NCBI GenBank assembly: GCA_046565505.1
Contig: JBKHYJ010000134.1
Coordinates: 1-43,593, forward strand
From: JBKHYJ01 sp046565505
Lineage (GTDB): Bacteria > Acidobacteriota > Blastocatellia > UBA7656
Direction: 5' to 3'
DNA: 43,593 bases
Made by a program: the position numbers and the translations under genes
The notes under the pieces: model-generated
Database searches by the model: none
What the model was told of the DNA's origin: nothing
What the model saw: only the letters and a program-made list of their open reading frames with translations
Shown: in pieces, positions 24,880 to 35,900 of the stretch
How positions within the stretch are numbered: position 1 is the first letter of the stretch
How the letters are laid out: each line of letters opens with the position of its first letter

Positions 24880-27180
24880 ATGGCCGATATGAAAACTAAT
24901 AAGCGCGTAAAAGTAGTCGTCGCCACGTCCGTGATGCTTTCTTTCATCTCGTTCTGGCGCGCGGCGGCAATCGTGCTTAACGACCTCGGCTCGTCGGCCT
25001 TTTACGTCGGCGGCATCGCAGAGAGGGCCGTGGGGAAGTCCGCGCCGTGGCTCATCCTGGGCGTGATGCTTCTGAGCGCGGCGGTCTCGGCCCTCTACAT
25101 CGAATCGTCTTCGATGTTCACGCGGGGCGGCGTCTACCGCGTGGTTAAAGAGGCGATGGGCGGGACGCTTGCTAAGCTGAGCGTGTCTGCGCTCCTGTTC
25201 GATTTCATCCTGACCGGCCCGATCTCCGGCGTCTCGGCGGGGCTCTACCTGGCCGGCTTCTTCAACACGTTGCTGCCGCACCTCGGCCTCGCTTTCCGGC
25301 TGCCGGCGAACCTCACGGCGATGTTTTTCGCCATCGCGGTGACGCTCTACTTCTGGTGGCGCAACACGAAGGGCATTCACGAGTCGAGCGACGACGCGCT
25401 GCGCATCATGTACATCACGACCGCGATGGTCGTGGTAATGATCGGCTGGAGCGTGATCACGCTGGTTCAGCGCGGCGGCGACATGCCGCCCCTGCCGCTG
25501 CCGGGGAACCTCGATTTTTCCGAGGACGCGCTCGGCTGGCTGAAGCCGCTGAAATGGTTCGACCCCGGCGAGGGCGACCGCTACAAGTTTGTCGAAAACA
25601 CCCCGAGCATCATCGGGGCCATCGGGATAATGATAGCGCTGGGCCACTCCGTCCTGGCGATGAGCGGCCAGGAAACGCTCGCGCAGGTCAACCGCGAGCT
25701 GGAATACCCGAAGCTGAAAAACCTGAAGCGCGCCGCGCTCGTCATCTTCATCTACTCGCTGCTGTTCACCTCGCTCGTGTCGTTCTTCGCGGTGGCGATC
25801 ATCCCGGACGGCGAGCGGGCGGGGTACCTGGATAATTTAATCGCGGGCCTCGCGATGAATTTTGTCGGGCCCACATACCTCAAGCTGCTGTTCCAGGCGT
25901 TCGTGGTCATCGTCGGATTTCTGATGCTGTCGGGCGCGGTCAACACGGCCATCATCGGCTCGAACGGCGTGCTCAACCGCGTGTCGGAGGACGGCGTGTT
26001 GACCGACTGGTTCCGCGCGCCGCACAAGAAGTATGGGACGACCTACCGCATAATCAGCCTGATCGTGGTGCTTCAGGTCGTGACGATCATAGGGTCGCGC
26101 GGCGACATCGCCATCCTCGGCGAGGCTTACGCCTTCGGCGTCATCTGGAGCTTCGCCTTTAACGCCATCGCCACGGTCGTGCTGCGTTTCAACAGGCCGG
26201 AGGGGCGGGAGTGGAAAGTCCCCGTGAACATTCGGGTGGGCAGGGCCGAGGTCCCGGTCGGGCTGTTGACGATTGCCTTCATACTGATTTCCATCGCCCT
26301 GGTGAACCTGCTGACGAAGCAGAAAGCGACCTTCTGGGGGATCATACTGACGGTGACTTTCTTCGCCCTGTTCACGATCTCCGAGCGCATCAACCGCCGC
26401 AAGCTCGACCTCTCGGTGGCCTCACTCGACCAATTCCAGTTGCAGCATCAGGAGACGATAGAGCAGGAGTCGGTCGGCGCGCGCCCCGGCAACGTGCTGG
26501 TGGGCGCGCGCGATTACAACACGCTCTCGCACCTGGAGCATGTGCTGAGGCGCGTGAACACAGAAGAGCAGGACATAGTGGTGATGACGACGCGCCTCGT
26601 GGCCGGGCCCGGGGGCGGCGAAACCGAGCTTTACGACGAGAACCTCTTCACGGAGTACGAGCAGCGCCTCTTCACGCGGATCGTCGCGCTCGCCGAAAAG
26701 CATGGCAAGCCCGTGGAGCTGCTGGTCGTGCCCGCGACCAACATCTTTGACGCGGTGGCGCAGGCGGCCTTGCGGCTCGATTCTGCCGAGATAGTCGCGG
26801 GTCAGTCGTCGAAGATGACCCCGCAAGAGCAGGCCCGCCAGATCGGCCGCTCCTGGGAGTCGGTGCGCAACCAGGCGCGCCGCCAGGTGAAGTTCACCGT
26901 CGTAGACGGTGACGGCAACGAGCTGGCCGTGAACCTCGGGGCGCATGCGCCTCACCTCACGGAAGACGACCTGAATTTGATCCACGACATCTGGCTGCAA
27001 GTCAGCAGCATCCCGAGCCGCCGCCGCGTGCACCACCGCGACGTTGTGCGCGTGGCCTTGAACCGGCTCAAGCGCGACCTGCGCGGCCAGTCGGACGTGA
27101 TGCTCGATTTTTACAAGATCGAGCAGGAAGACAGGAATGGGAAGAGGGATGGCGCCGCCGACGGCCGCGGGCGTAAATAG
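24880..27180 (+). CDS. APC-superfamily amino-acid permease-like transporter with C-terminal USP-like domain
   Basis: The 766-residue product has two parts. About residues 1-505 form a polytopic APC-type core of about 12 segments: VMLSFISFWRAAAIVLNDLG, then ESSSMFTRGGVYRVVKEAMGG, the signature unwound first and third helix regions of this superfamily. About residues 525-766 are soluble and resemble the tandem USP/ATP-binding-like C-terminal domains found on some cation and amino-acid permeases (NVLVGARDYNTLSHLEHVL, ELLVVPATNIFDAVAQAALRL, AEIVAGQSSKM). I infer an inner-membrane transporter with nucleotide-linked control; the substrate is unknown. ATG 24880 and ATG 24889 are both possible starts. 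The next gene on the strand is yqeY, 45 nt on. Confidence 0.88.
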   Translation: MADMKTNKRVKVVVATSVMLSFISFWRAAAIVLNDLGSSAFYVGGIAERAVGKSAPWLILGVMLLSAAVSALYIESSSMFTRGGVYRVVKEAMGGTLAKLSVSALLFDFILTGPISGVSAGLYLAGFFNTLLPHLGLAFRLPANLTAMFFAIAVTLYFWWRNTKGIHESSDDALRIMYITTAMVVVMIGWSVITLVQRGGDMPPLPLPGNLDFSEDALGWLKPLKWFDPGEGDRYKFVENTPSIIGAIGIMIALGHSVLAMSGQETLAQVNRELEYPKLKNLKRAALVIFIYSLLFTSLVSFFAVAIIPDGERAGYLDNLIAGLAMNFVGPTYLKLLFQAFVVIVGFLMLSGAVNTAIIGSNGVLNRVSEDGVLTDWFRAPHKKYGTTYRIISLIVVLQVVTIIGSRGDIAILGEAYAFGVIWSFAFNAIATVVLRFNRPEGREWKVPVNIRVGRAEVPVGLLTIAFILISIALVNLLTKQKATFWGIILTVTFFALFTISERINRRKLDLSVASLDQFQLQHQETIEQESVGARPGNVLVGARDYNTLSHLEHVLRRVNTEEQDIVVMTTRLVAGPGGGETELYDENLFTEYEQRLFTRIVALAEKHGKPVELLVVPATNIFDAVAQAALRLDSAEIVAGQSSKMTPQEQARQIGRSWESVRNQARRQVKFTVVDGDGNELAVNLGAHAPHLTEDDLNLIHDIWLQVSSIPSRRRVHHRDVVRVALNRLKRDLRGQSDVMLDFYKIEQEDRNGKRDGAADGRGRK

Positions 27181-27225
27181 CGGCGGGCCGGCTCACCCCC
27201 CCTGTGCTAAAGCGGAGGACAAGAC

Positions 27226-27681
27226 ATGCCAATCGTCGAACAGATCAACCGAGACATCACCGACGCGATGAAGGCTAAGGAGGCCGAGCGCCTGAGCGCG
27301 CTCCGCATGGTGAAGACCGCGCTCAAGATGCGCGAGAGTGAGCTGCCCGGCGGCGTCGACGACGCGGAGGCGTTGCGGGTCTTGAACACACTGCTCAAGC
27401 AGCGGCGCGACGCGGCAGAGCAGTACCGCGCCGGTAACCGCGAAGACCTCGCGCTCAAGGAGGAGAACGAGGCGCGGGTCATCCAAAGCTACATGCCCGC
27501 GTCCGCCAGCGAAGAGGACATGGCGAGGGCGATTGATGAGGCGATCCGTGAAGTCGGCGCGACTTCGGCCAAGGACATGGGCGCGGTGATGAAGGCCGTG
27601 CGGCCCAGGCTCGGGGGCAAGACGGTCGATGGCAAAACGTTGAGCGACATGGTGAAGGCGAGGCTGGCGGCCGCCCCCTAG
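27226..27681 (+). CDS. yqeY: YqeY/GatB-family protein
   Basis: This 151-residue protein matches the full length of the YqeY family, which resembles the tail domain of the GatB subunit of the tRNA amidotransferase. RLSALRMVKTALKMRE, then YRAGNREDLALKEENEARVIQSYMP, and a final segment DMGAVMKAVRPRLGGKTVDG are characteristic. YqeY is thought to bind tRNA or act in an amidotransferase-like side role, but its function is not settled. GGAGG lies 7 nt before ATG 27226. Its TAG stop overlaps the TAG stop of the convergent larB gene within the palindrome CTAG. Confidence 0.94.
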   Translation: MPIVEQINRDITDAMKAKEAERLSALRMVKTALKMRESELPGGVDDAEALRVLNTLLKQRRDAAEQYRAGNREDLALKEENEARVIQSYMPASASEEDMARAIDEAIREVGATSAKDMGAVMKAVRPRLGGKTVDGKTLSDMVKARLAAAP

Positions 27682-28430
27682 CCCCTGCGCCTGTTGATGA
27701 GGCTCGCGACGAAGCCCGCGCCGAATCCGTTGTCTATGTTGACGACCGTCACGTTCGAGGCGCAGGAGTTGAGCATCCCTAGCAGTGCGGCCAGCCCATT
27801 GAATGACGCGCCATAGCCGACGCTCGTCGGGACAGCTATCACCGGGACCGCCACCATGCCGCCGACGACCGACGGGAGCGCGCCTTCCATCCCCGCCGTC
27901 ACGATAATCACGCGGGCAGACTTGAATTCTTCCAGCGAGCCGAACAGGCGGTGTATGCCCGCGACCCCCACGTCGTATATGCGCGAGACGCGGTTGCCCA
28001 TCGTCGCCGCAGTTATCGCGGCCTCTTCCGCGACGGGGATGTCTGAGGTCCCGGCCGACATGACGGCTATGGACCCGTCGCCGCGCTCCGTGCGGTCGCG
28101 CACGACGCTTATCATGCGCGCCGCGGCGTGGAACTCCGCCTCCGGGGCGAGCGCCGACACGCGCCCGAAGACCTCTTCGTCAGTCCGCGAGATGAGGAGG
28201 TTCGGGCTGTTGGCTAGGATGCGCTCCGCTATCGCGGCCACCTGCTCGACTGTCTTGCCCTGCCCCAGAATGACCTCCGGGAACCCCATTCGCATCTCGC
28301 GGTGATGGTCCACGCGGGCGAACTCCACGTCTTCGTAAGGCAGGCGAGACAGCTTATCCGCGGCCTCGTCGATATCGATCCGCCCGCCCCGCGCGTCTTC
28401 CAGCAGCCTCTTTATACGATCTCGATTCAC
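27678..28430 (-). CDS. larB: LarB, nickel-pincer nucleotide cofactor biosynthesis carboxylase
   Basis: The frame is open to 28583, but GTG 28430 gives a 250-residue product beginning NRDRIKRLLEDARGGRIDIDEA, the usual LarB start; the extra upstream residues are Cys- and Arg-rich and unlike the family. A PurE-like carboxylase domain follows (SIAVMSAGTSDIPVAEEAAITA and VGGMVAVPVIAVPTSVGYGA). LarB carboxylates nicotinic acid adenine dinucleotide on the way to the nickel-pincer cofactor of lactate racemase LarA. LarC, LarE and LarA are absent from the window. The ribosome site is weak. The stop codon is shared with yqeY on the other strand. Confidence 0.9.
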   Translation of the reverse strand: MNRDRIKRLLEDARGGRIDIDEAADKLSRLPYEDVEFARVDHHREMRMGFPEVILGQGKTVEQVAAIAERILANSPNLLISRTDEEVFGRVSALAPEAEFHAAARMISVVRDRTERGDGSIAVMSAGTSDIPVAEEAAITAATMGNRVSRIYDVGVAGIHRLFGSLEEFKSARVIIVTAGMEGALPSVVGGMVAVPVIAVPTSVGYGASFNGLAALLGMLNSCASNVTVVNIDNGFGAGFVASLINRRRG

Positions 28431-28544
28431 GACAGTAATTCTAGCACAGCAATAGCGCGCGGTCCCCGGCCCATCTTTTAAGCGCGCCCCGCACGCGCCG
28501 CGGAGGGCGGACTGACTGCGCGCGCCGGCCGATTTTGCGCATTC

Positions 28545-28574
28545 TTGACAGGGAAATATCCGCGCGGTTAGACT
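28545..28574 (+). promoter_or_regulatory. putative promoter of the CBS-domain gene
   Basis: A perfect TTGACA (28545-28550), an 18-nt spacer and TAGACT (28569-28574) lie about 200 nt before the CBS-protein start. This leaves a leader of about 190 nt, which shows no open frame of note. Confidence 0.42.
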
Positions 28575-28774
28575 GTCAACCATCAGTCATCAGTTCTTAT
28601 ACCTTTGGACGTTTGTAGCTAATGCGCTCGGACGTACTTCGGGCGCCGGGTAAGCAACCTCCTGGATGACCAACGCTCACTTAATTCCTCCTCAGCCGCC
28701 GCCGCAGCGCTAGTCGTCCGCTCGCTTCTACCTCAACCTCGGTGAGCCCGCACTCGGGCAGGAGGGTATCCGCC

Positions 28775-29230
28775 ATGAAGACTATGGGCGCGATAGTGAA
28801 AGACTCGAACAGAGATTTATACACCGTACCGGCGGACGACACCGTGCACGCGGCCGTGCTCTACATGACGACGCGCAACATAGGGGCGGTCACAGTGGTT
28901 GACGGCAACCGCGTGGTGGGCCTGTTCTCCGAGCGCGACCTGATGAAGCGCGTCGTCGCCGAAGGCCGCGACCCGGCGTCCGTACGGGTCCGCGAAGTGA
29001 TGACGACGGAACTGACCACGGCGGCCCCCGATGAGAGCTACGAAGAAGGCTTGCGCAAGATGCAGCAGGCCCGGTGCAGGCACCTGCCCATACTTGAAAA
29101 CAACAGCTTCGTGGGACTCATCTCCCTGCGCGACCTCCTGAAAGTGGACGCGGACGAGAAGGCCGAAGAGATTCGCATGCTGAATACTTATATCAACTAC
29201 GTGCCTCCGACCTTCGCTAATGGCAACTGA
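28775..29230 (+). CDS. two-CBS-domain protein
   Basis: ATG 28775 is chosen over the in-frame GTG at 28742 because GGAGGG lies 9 nt before it. The 151-residue product is two CBS motifs in tandem, forming one Bateman module: YTVPADDTVHAAVLYMTTRNIGA with VGLFSERDLMKRVV, then MTTELTTAAPDESYEEGLRKMQ with FVGLISLRDLL. Such stand-alone modules bind adenine nucleotides and act as energy or stress sensors, with unknown partners here. A C-terminal tail of about 20 residues ends the protein. The pyridine nucleotide transhydrogenase operon starts 381 nt later on the same strand. Confidence 0.93.
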   Translation: MKTMGAIVKDSNRDLYTVPADDTVHAAVLYMTTRNIGAVTVVDGNRVVGLFSERDLMKRVVAEGRDPASVRVREVMTTELTTAAPDESYEEGLRKMQQARCRHLPILENNSFVGLISLRDLLKVDADEKAEEIRMLNTYINYVPPTFANGN

Positions 29231-29611
29231 GCGCGCGAGCCGTCGGCGAACAGTCATACGCGCCTTGACGTTAACTGGCCCTGCGCGATGGCAGGGCTTC
29301 CGTATTGCCCCGGCGGAGCCACCCCGGTTCCGCCCGGCCTCCCGCGTTTTTCTCCGCAACAATCTTCGCCGGGGCCTTCCCGCCGGCAAAAAAAATGCTA
29401 TATTTGAATTCTAAGAGGGTTGGTTTGCTGAGGCCCCGAATCACCAGGTGGCATGCGGGCACGATTAGCCCGCGTTTTAAGCAATCTTGGATCAAGCAAT
29501 AAAATCAATCTGGCGCGGAGTGCGGCGGGCGGCGTCACGCCCTCGGCTCTCCGGCCCGACGGGTCGGGCGGATCGGTATTCGTCCGAATGAATTCACCCG
29601 GGGGAGCATAA
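29231..29611 (+). promoter_or_regulatory. intergenic region before the transhydrogenase operon
   Basis: A 9-bp stem (29312-29320 with 29326-29334, one G-T pair) followed after about 12 nt by a short T run may end the CBS-gene transcript. A TATATT hexamer at 29399-29404 could be a -10 box for the operon, but no good -35 is seen; an 11-base stretch around it recurs before the TPR gene. Confidence 0.38.
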
Positions 29612-30754
29612 ATGCAAATCGCAGTGCTCAGAGAGACTTTAGCCGGCGAATCGCGCGTGGCCCTGGTCCCCGAGTCCGTAAAAAAGCTCGTCGGCCTTGA
29701 GGCGGTTGTGTCGGTCGAAAGCGGGGCGGGCGCGGACGCGGGCGCCGGTGACGATGGCTACAGAGCGGCCGGGGCGGAAGTATCGCCCGACAGGACCGCC
29801 CTGCTTGAATCGGCCGACGTTCTGGTGACGGTCAACAGGCCCCACGAAGGCGACCTCGCTCTGCTCAAGAGGAGCGCCGTCGTGCTCGGCTTTCTCAGGC
29901 CCCTCGACGAGCCCGCCGGGGTGGCGCCCATAGTCGCGCGCGGGCTCACGGCCTTCGCCATGGAGCTTGTCCCGCGCACGACGCGCGCGCAATCTATGGA
30001 CGCGCTTTCTTCTATGGCTACGGTCGTCGGCTACAAGGCCGTGTTGCTGGCCGCGTCAACTTTGCCGCGCATGTTCCCTATGCTGACGACAGCCGCGGGC
30101 ACGGTCCCGCCCGCGCGCGTGCTGGTCCTGGGCGCGGGCGTGGCCGGGCTTCAGGCGATAGCGACCGCGAGGCGGCTGGGCGCGGTGGTCGAAGGGTTCG
30201 ATATCCGCGCGGCCGCGGGCGAGGCCGTCCGGTCGCTCGGGGCGACGTTCCTCGAAGTAGACCTGGCCGGCATTCAGACTGAAGACGCGGGCGGGTACGC
30301 GAAAGAACTGACCGAAGAGGCGATGGACCGCAGCCGCGCGCTGATAGCCAAACACGCGCGCGCGGCCGATGTCGTAATCACTTCGGCACAGGTCCCGGGT
30401 AAGCCCGCGCCGCTGCTCGTGACCGAAGACGCGGTCGCCGGTATGAAGCGCGGCTCCGTCATAGTGGACCTCGCCGGGTCTACGGGGGGCAACTGCGCCG
30501 TCACCAGCCCCGGCGAGAACGTGACCAGGGAAGGCGTGACCGTGATGGCCCCGCTCAACCTCGCCGCCACGGTCCCCGTGCATGCGAGCCAGCTTTATTC
30601 GCGGAACGTCACGGCGTTCCTAGGGCTGCTGATTAAAGACGGCGAGCTGAGCGTCGACATGAGCGATGACATCGTGGGCCCGTCTTGCGTGGCGCATGAT
30701 GGCCGCGCCGTTCACCCGCGGGTCGCGGCCGCCGTCGAAGGGGGGAAGGTGTAA
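29612..30754 (+). CDS. pntAA: NAD(P) transhydrogenase alpha subunit, NAD-binding part
   Basis: This 380-residue protein is the soluble NAD(H)-binding domain I of proton-translocating transhydrogenase, related to alanine dehydrogenase. LRETLAGESRVALVPESVKKL at the N-terminus and VLVLGAGVAGLQAIATARRLGAVV (GxGxxG loop) with the DIR that follows are the signature. It lacks the membrane part of the fused E. coli-type alpha subunit; that part is the next gene. It transfers hydride between NADH and NADP+ while PntAB/PntB move protons across the inner membrane. GGGGGAG lies about 5 nt before the ATG. The stop codon abuts the start of pntAB. Confidence 0.95.
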   Translation: MQIAVLRETLAGESRVALVPESVKKLVGLEAVVSVESGAGADAGAGDDGYRAAGAEVSPDRTALLESADVLVTVNRPHEGDLALLKRSAVVLGFLRPLDEPAGVAPIVARGLTAFAMELVPRTTRAQSMDALSSMATVVGYKAVLLAASTLPRMFPMLTTAAGTVPPARVLVLGAGVAGLQAIATARRLGAVVEGFDIRAAAGEAVRSLGATFLEVDLAGIQTEDAGGYAKELTEEAMDRSRALIAKHARAADVVITSAQVPGKPAPLLVTEDAVAGMKRGSVIVDLAGSTGGNCAVTSPGENVTREGVTVMAPLNLAATVPVHASQLYSRNVTAFLGLLIKDGELSVDMSDDIVGPSCVAHDGRAVHPRVAAAVEGGKV

Positions 30755-31158
30755 ATGACGATTCTATCCATGAGCCTCGCGCCGCCTGTCGTCGCGGCGC
30801 TGGCCGAGGCGGCGGGGAATCACTCCAGCATGAGCGCCGAGGTGTTCATCGGCGCGCTGTACGTATTCGCGCTCGCGGCCTTCCTGGGTTACCAGGTCAT
30901 CTCGCGCGTGCCACCGCTGCTGCACACGCCGCTCATGTCGGCCACCAACGCCATATCCGCCATCTCCGTCGTCGGGGCGCTGGTGACGGCGGGCGGCGAT
31001 TACAATACGACGAGCAGCATACTGGGCTTCATAGCGGTGACCTCCGCGACCATCAACGTGGTCGGCGGGTTTATGATCACAGATAGAATGCTCAGGATGT
31101 TCAGGAAGAAAATCCCCGAAGGACGAGAGACTGCTCGAAAGGAGCAACCGCGACCCTA

Positions 31159-31159
<1 letters not shown>
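30755..31159 (+). CDS. pntAB: NAD(P) transhydrogenase alpha subunit, membrane part
   Basis: This 134-residue protein supplies the short membrane segment of the split alpha subunit. It has three or four hydrophobic segments, with VFIGALYVFALAAFLGYQVI and TPLMSATNAISAISVVGAL, the latter being the transhydrogenase domain II signature. Its start codon follows the pntAA stop directly, and its own TAA overlaps the pntB ATG by one base (TAATG), so the three genes are translationally coupled. Confidence 0.95.
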
Positions 31160-32529
<1,370 letters not shown>

Positions 32530-32937
32530 GCCACGCCCCCCTCCCTCCCATGACATCTGCTCGCATGTCGATTCGACACCGCCCCCGGGCGACTCACGGG
32601 TGCCTGATGACGCATTGCGCGGGCGGCAATCTATAAGCTCATGAAGTCCCGGCGCGGGCGTAACGACGGCCTCCATGTGGGCGGCGGATCATTCGCCCCG
32701 CAGGCGGGCTGCTTTTGGCGCGCGCGTTGAATCATCCCCTTTTGCGCTCAATAGCGGCATGCTATATTTAAATCTGCCTTGAGCAATCGTCCCAACGGAA
32801 GAGAGTTTGCTCGCCACACAGCGCAAGCAGTTAAGCGCCCGTTGGAGTTTACATGCTGATCCTCCTCACCAATTCAAACGCGGCTCTCAACTCTTCCCGG
32901 GTGCCGGGGGTCTTAACTTCATCTCTAGGAGAAGTCT
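32530..32937 (+). promoter_or_regulatory. intergenic region before the TPR gene
   Basis: I see no gene here. A TATATT hexamer at 32763-32768 lies within ATGCTATATTT, the same 11 bases as before the transhydrogenase operon, and may be a -10 box with a poor -35. The leader to ATG 32938 would be about 165 nt, with an AGGAG site just before the start. Confidence 0.38.
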
Positions 32938-35900
32938 ATGAGCGGCTCGCTCAACACGGCGCAGCAATACCTGGATAAGGGCCTGATCTTTTACAACAAG
33001 GGCTGGCTTGACGAGGCGACCAGCAGCTACCGCATGGCGATCCAGATGCGGCAGGGGAATTTCCCGCGCGCCTATTACCAGCTCGCCCGCGCGCTCCTCG
33101 ACCTCGGCGACGTTGATGGCGCTATCGAAGCTTTCCGCACTTCGATCGAGCAGCAGCCCGACAACCCCGACGCGTATTACAGCCTGGGGATGACGCTGGC
33201 GCGGCGCGGCGAGTACACGGAGGCGATTGACGCCTACCATAAGGCCATCGGCCAGCGCGGCGGCAATCACCCGTGGGCGTACCACAACCTGGGGCTTGCG
33301 CTTTTGCGCCGCGGCGACTTCGACGAGGCGGCGGACGCGTTCAACCGCGCCATCGACCAGCGCAACGGGGATTTCCCGAAGGCCTGGCACAACCTCGGCG
33401 TCGCGCTGGCCAGGCGCGGCGACCTGGAACAGGCCGTGGGAGCCTTTCGCAGGGCGTTAGACCAGCGGCACGGCACGTACCCCGACACGCAGTTCGAGCT
33501 GGGCCGAGTGCTGCTGGAGAAGGGCGATCTCGAGGGCGCGGTCGAGTCCATGCGAGCGGCGATACAACAGCGGCGCGCCCCTTTCCCCCAGGCCCACTTC
33601 GAGCTCGGCCGCGCCCTGTTCGGGCAGGGGCGCCTCGAAGAGTCGATCGCGGAATCGCGCGCCGCCATCGAAGAGCAGCCGGCCTACCCGGAGGCGCACT
33701 ACGCGCTCGGCCGCGCACTGGCCCGGCAGGGGCGACTCAAAGAGGCTGTCGAGTCGTACCGCTCGGCCATCGGGCAGCGCAGTCATTTCCCTTGGGCCTA
33801 TCACAATCTGGGCGTCGCGCTCGCGAGGCAAGGCGACCTCGCCGGGGCCGTCGAGGCTTACCGCAAGGCCATAGAACAGAACCCGCGATTCCCCCGCGCG
33901 CACTACGACCTGGGGCTCGCGCTCTACAACCTGGGCGATTCGGCGCAGGCGACCGAAGAGTTCAGCGCCGCGATCGAGTTGCGCGGGGGCGGCTACCCCG
34001 ACGCCCACTACGAGCTAGGGCGCATATACGCCGCGGAGGGCAGGCTCGACCTCGCAATCACTTCGTTCCAGACGGCGCTCTCGCAGAACGAGAATTTCCC
34101 CGAAGCCCACCACGACCTCGGCCAGGCGTACTACAAGAGCGGCAAGCTCACGGACGCCGTGGGGGCGTACCGCGCGGCGATTCAGCAGCGCGGAGGCGAC
34201 TTCGCCGCGGCGCACCACAACCTGGGGCTGGCGCTGTGCGACCTCGGCGTCTTCGACGAGGCCATCAACGAATTCCGAGAGGCGATCAAACAGCAGCCCA
34301 TCTTCCCGAGGGCCTACAGGAATCTGGGCCGCACGCTTTACCGCGTGGGCGACCTCGACGGCGCGATCTCTGCGCTGCGGACGGCGGTCGATCAGCGCGA
34401 TGGCGAATTCGCCGAAGCCTATCATGACCTCGGCCTCGCGTACTTCAGCAAGGGGCAGCTCGACGAATCAATCGGCGCGCAGCGGAAGGCCATAGACCAG
34501 TCGAAGGACTTCTCCGAGGCGTATTTTTGGCTCGGCACGGCTTACAACGCCAAGGCAGAGGTGCATAACGCGATCGACGCCTACCGCGGCGCGATTCGCA
34601 GCCGCCGCGGCCCGTACCCGGAGGCGCATTATAGCCTCGGGCTCGCGCACGCGCGCAAGGGCGAGCTGGACGAAGCGATCGCGGCTTACAGGGACGCGCT
34701 GGCCGAGAACGAGAACTTCCCCGCCGCGCATTACAGTCTCGGCGCGGCGCTGCTTGAGAAGGGCGACCACGCGGAATCAATCACGTCGCTCCGCCGCGCG
34801 CTGGCGCTAAACCAGGAATTGCCCTGGGCGCACCACCGCCTGGGGGTCGCGCTGTACCAGACGGGCCAGCTTGAGGACTCTATACGGGAACTCAGGCGCG
34901 CGGTCGAACAACAGCCCATCTTCCCGGACGCTCATCTCAACCTGGCCCGCTCGCTTTACGATCATGGCGACCTCAACGGAGTGGTGGAAACATGCGAGAA
35001 GGTCATATCGCAGCACGGGAGCGAATTCCCGGAGGCGCACCACCTGCTGGGCCGCGCCCTCTATGAGCTTGGCGACCTTGACGGCGCGATGGGCGCGCTC
35101 GCCTCTGCGCTCGCGGCGAGCCCGGCTAACGCGGAAGCCCACCGCGACCTCGGCCGAGTCTTATATGACATGGGCGACCTCGACGCGGCGATCAACTCGT
35201 ACCGCGCGGCGATAGACCACCGGCCGGACTACCGGCTCGCCCACCACGACCTCGGGCTCGCGCTTTACGAAGGCGGCGAGCTTGAAGAGGCTGTCGCCAG
35301 CCTCCGCCGCGCGACCGCCCAGAACGACGAGCGATTCCCCGCCGCGTGGCACAACCTCGGCGTGGCGCTCTACGACCTAGGCGAGGTGGACGAGGCGATC
35401 ACGGCTCACCGCACGGCCATCGAACAGCGCGGCGGACGTTACGCCGAAGCCCATTACAACCTGGGCAACGCGCTTTACGCGCGGGGGGAGATCGAAGACG
35501 CCGTGCGCGCTTACGAGACCGCGATTGAACAGCAGCGGGGCGGTTTCCCGGACGCCCACCGCAACCTGGGGAACGCGCTCGCCCGGCTCGGCGACCTCGA
35601 CGGCGCGGCCGAGTCGCTCAAGCGGGCGATCTCGCAAGGCGACACGGCCGCCGACGCGCATCATGACCTGGGCCTGATCCTCTACGGGCGCGGCCAGCTC
35701 GAAGACGCCATCGAGGAATTCCGCGCCGCCCTGGAGCTTCGCGGCGGCAACGACGCGGAGGCGCATCGCAACCTGGGCCGCGCGCTTTACGAGAGCGGAT
35801 CGCTGTCGGAGGCGCGGGCCGAGTTTGAAACCGCCATCGCCCAGCGCGAAGGCGACGCGGGTAAGGACGGCGGCATGGCGGCCGGCAGGCGCACGACACA

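Noticed and set aside
24868..25647. 259-codon minus-strand frame
   Set aside because: It lies wholly opposite the APC transporter; composition is His/Arg/Asp-rich as expected for an antisense frame of a GC-rich gene.
28431..28583. N-terminal extension of LarB
   Set aside because: Cys- and Arg-rich residues unlike the family, which starts near the GTG at 28430; the region also carries a promoter-like TTGACA for the divergent gene.
33273..34427. 384-codon plus-strand frame inside the TPR gene, and several long minus-strand frames there
   Set aside because: They are shadows of the repeated TPR coding pattern; none has a start signal or domain-like sequence.
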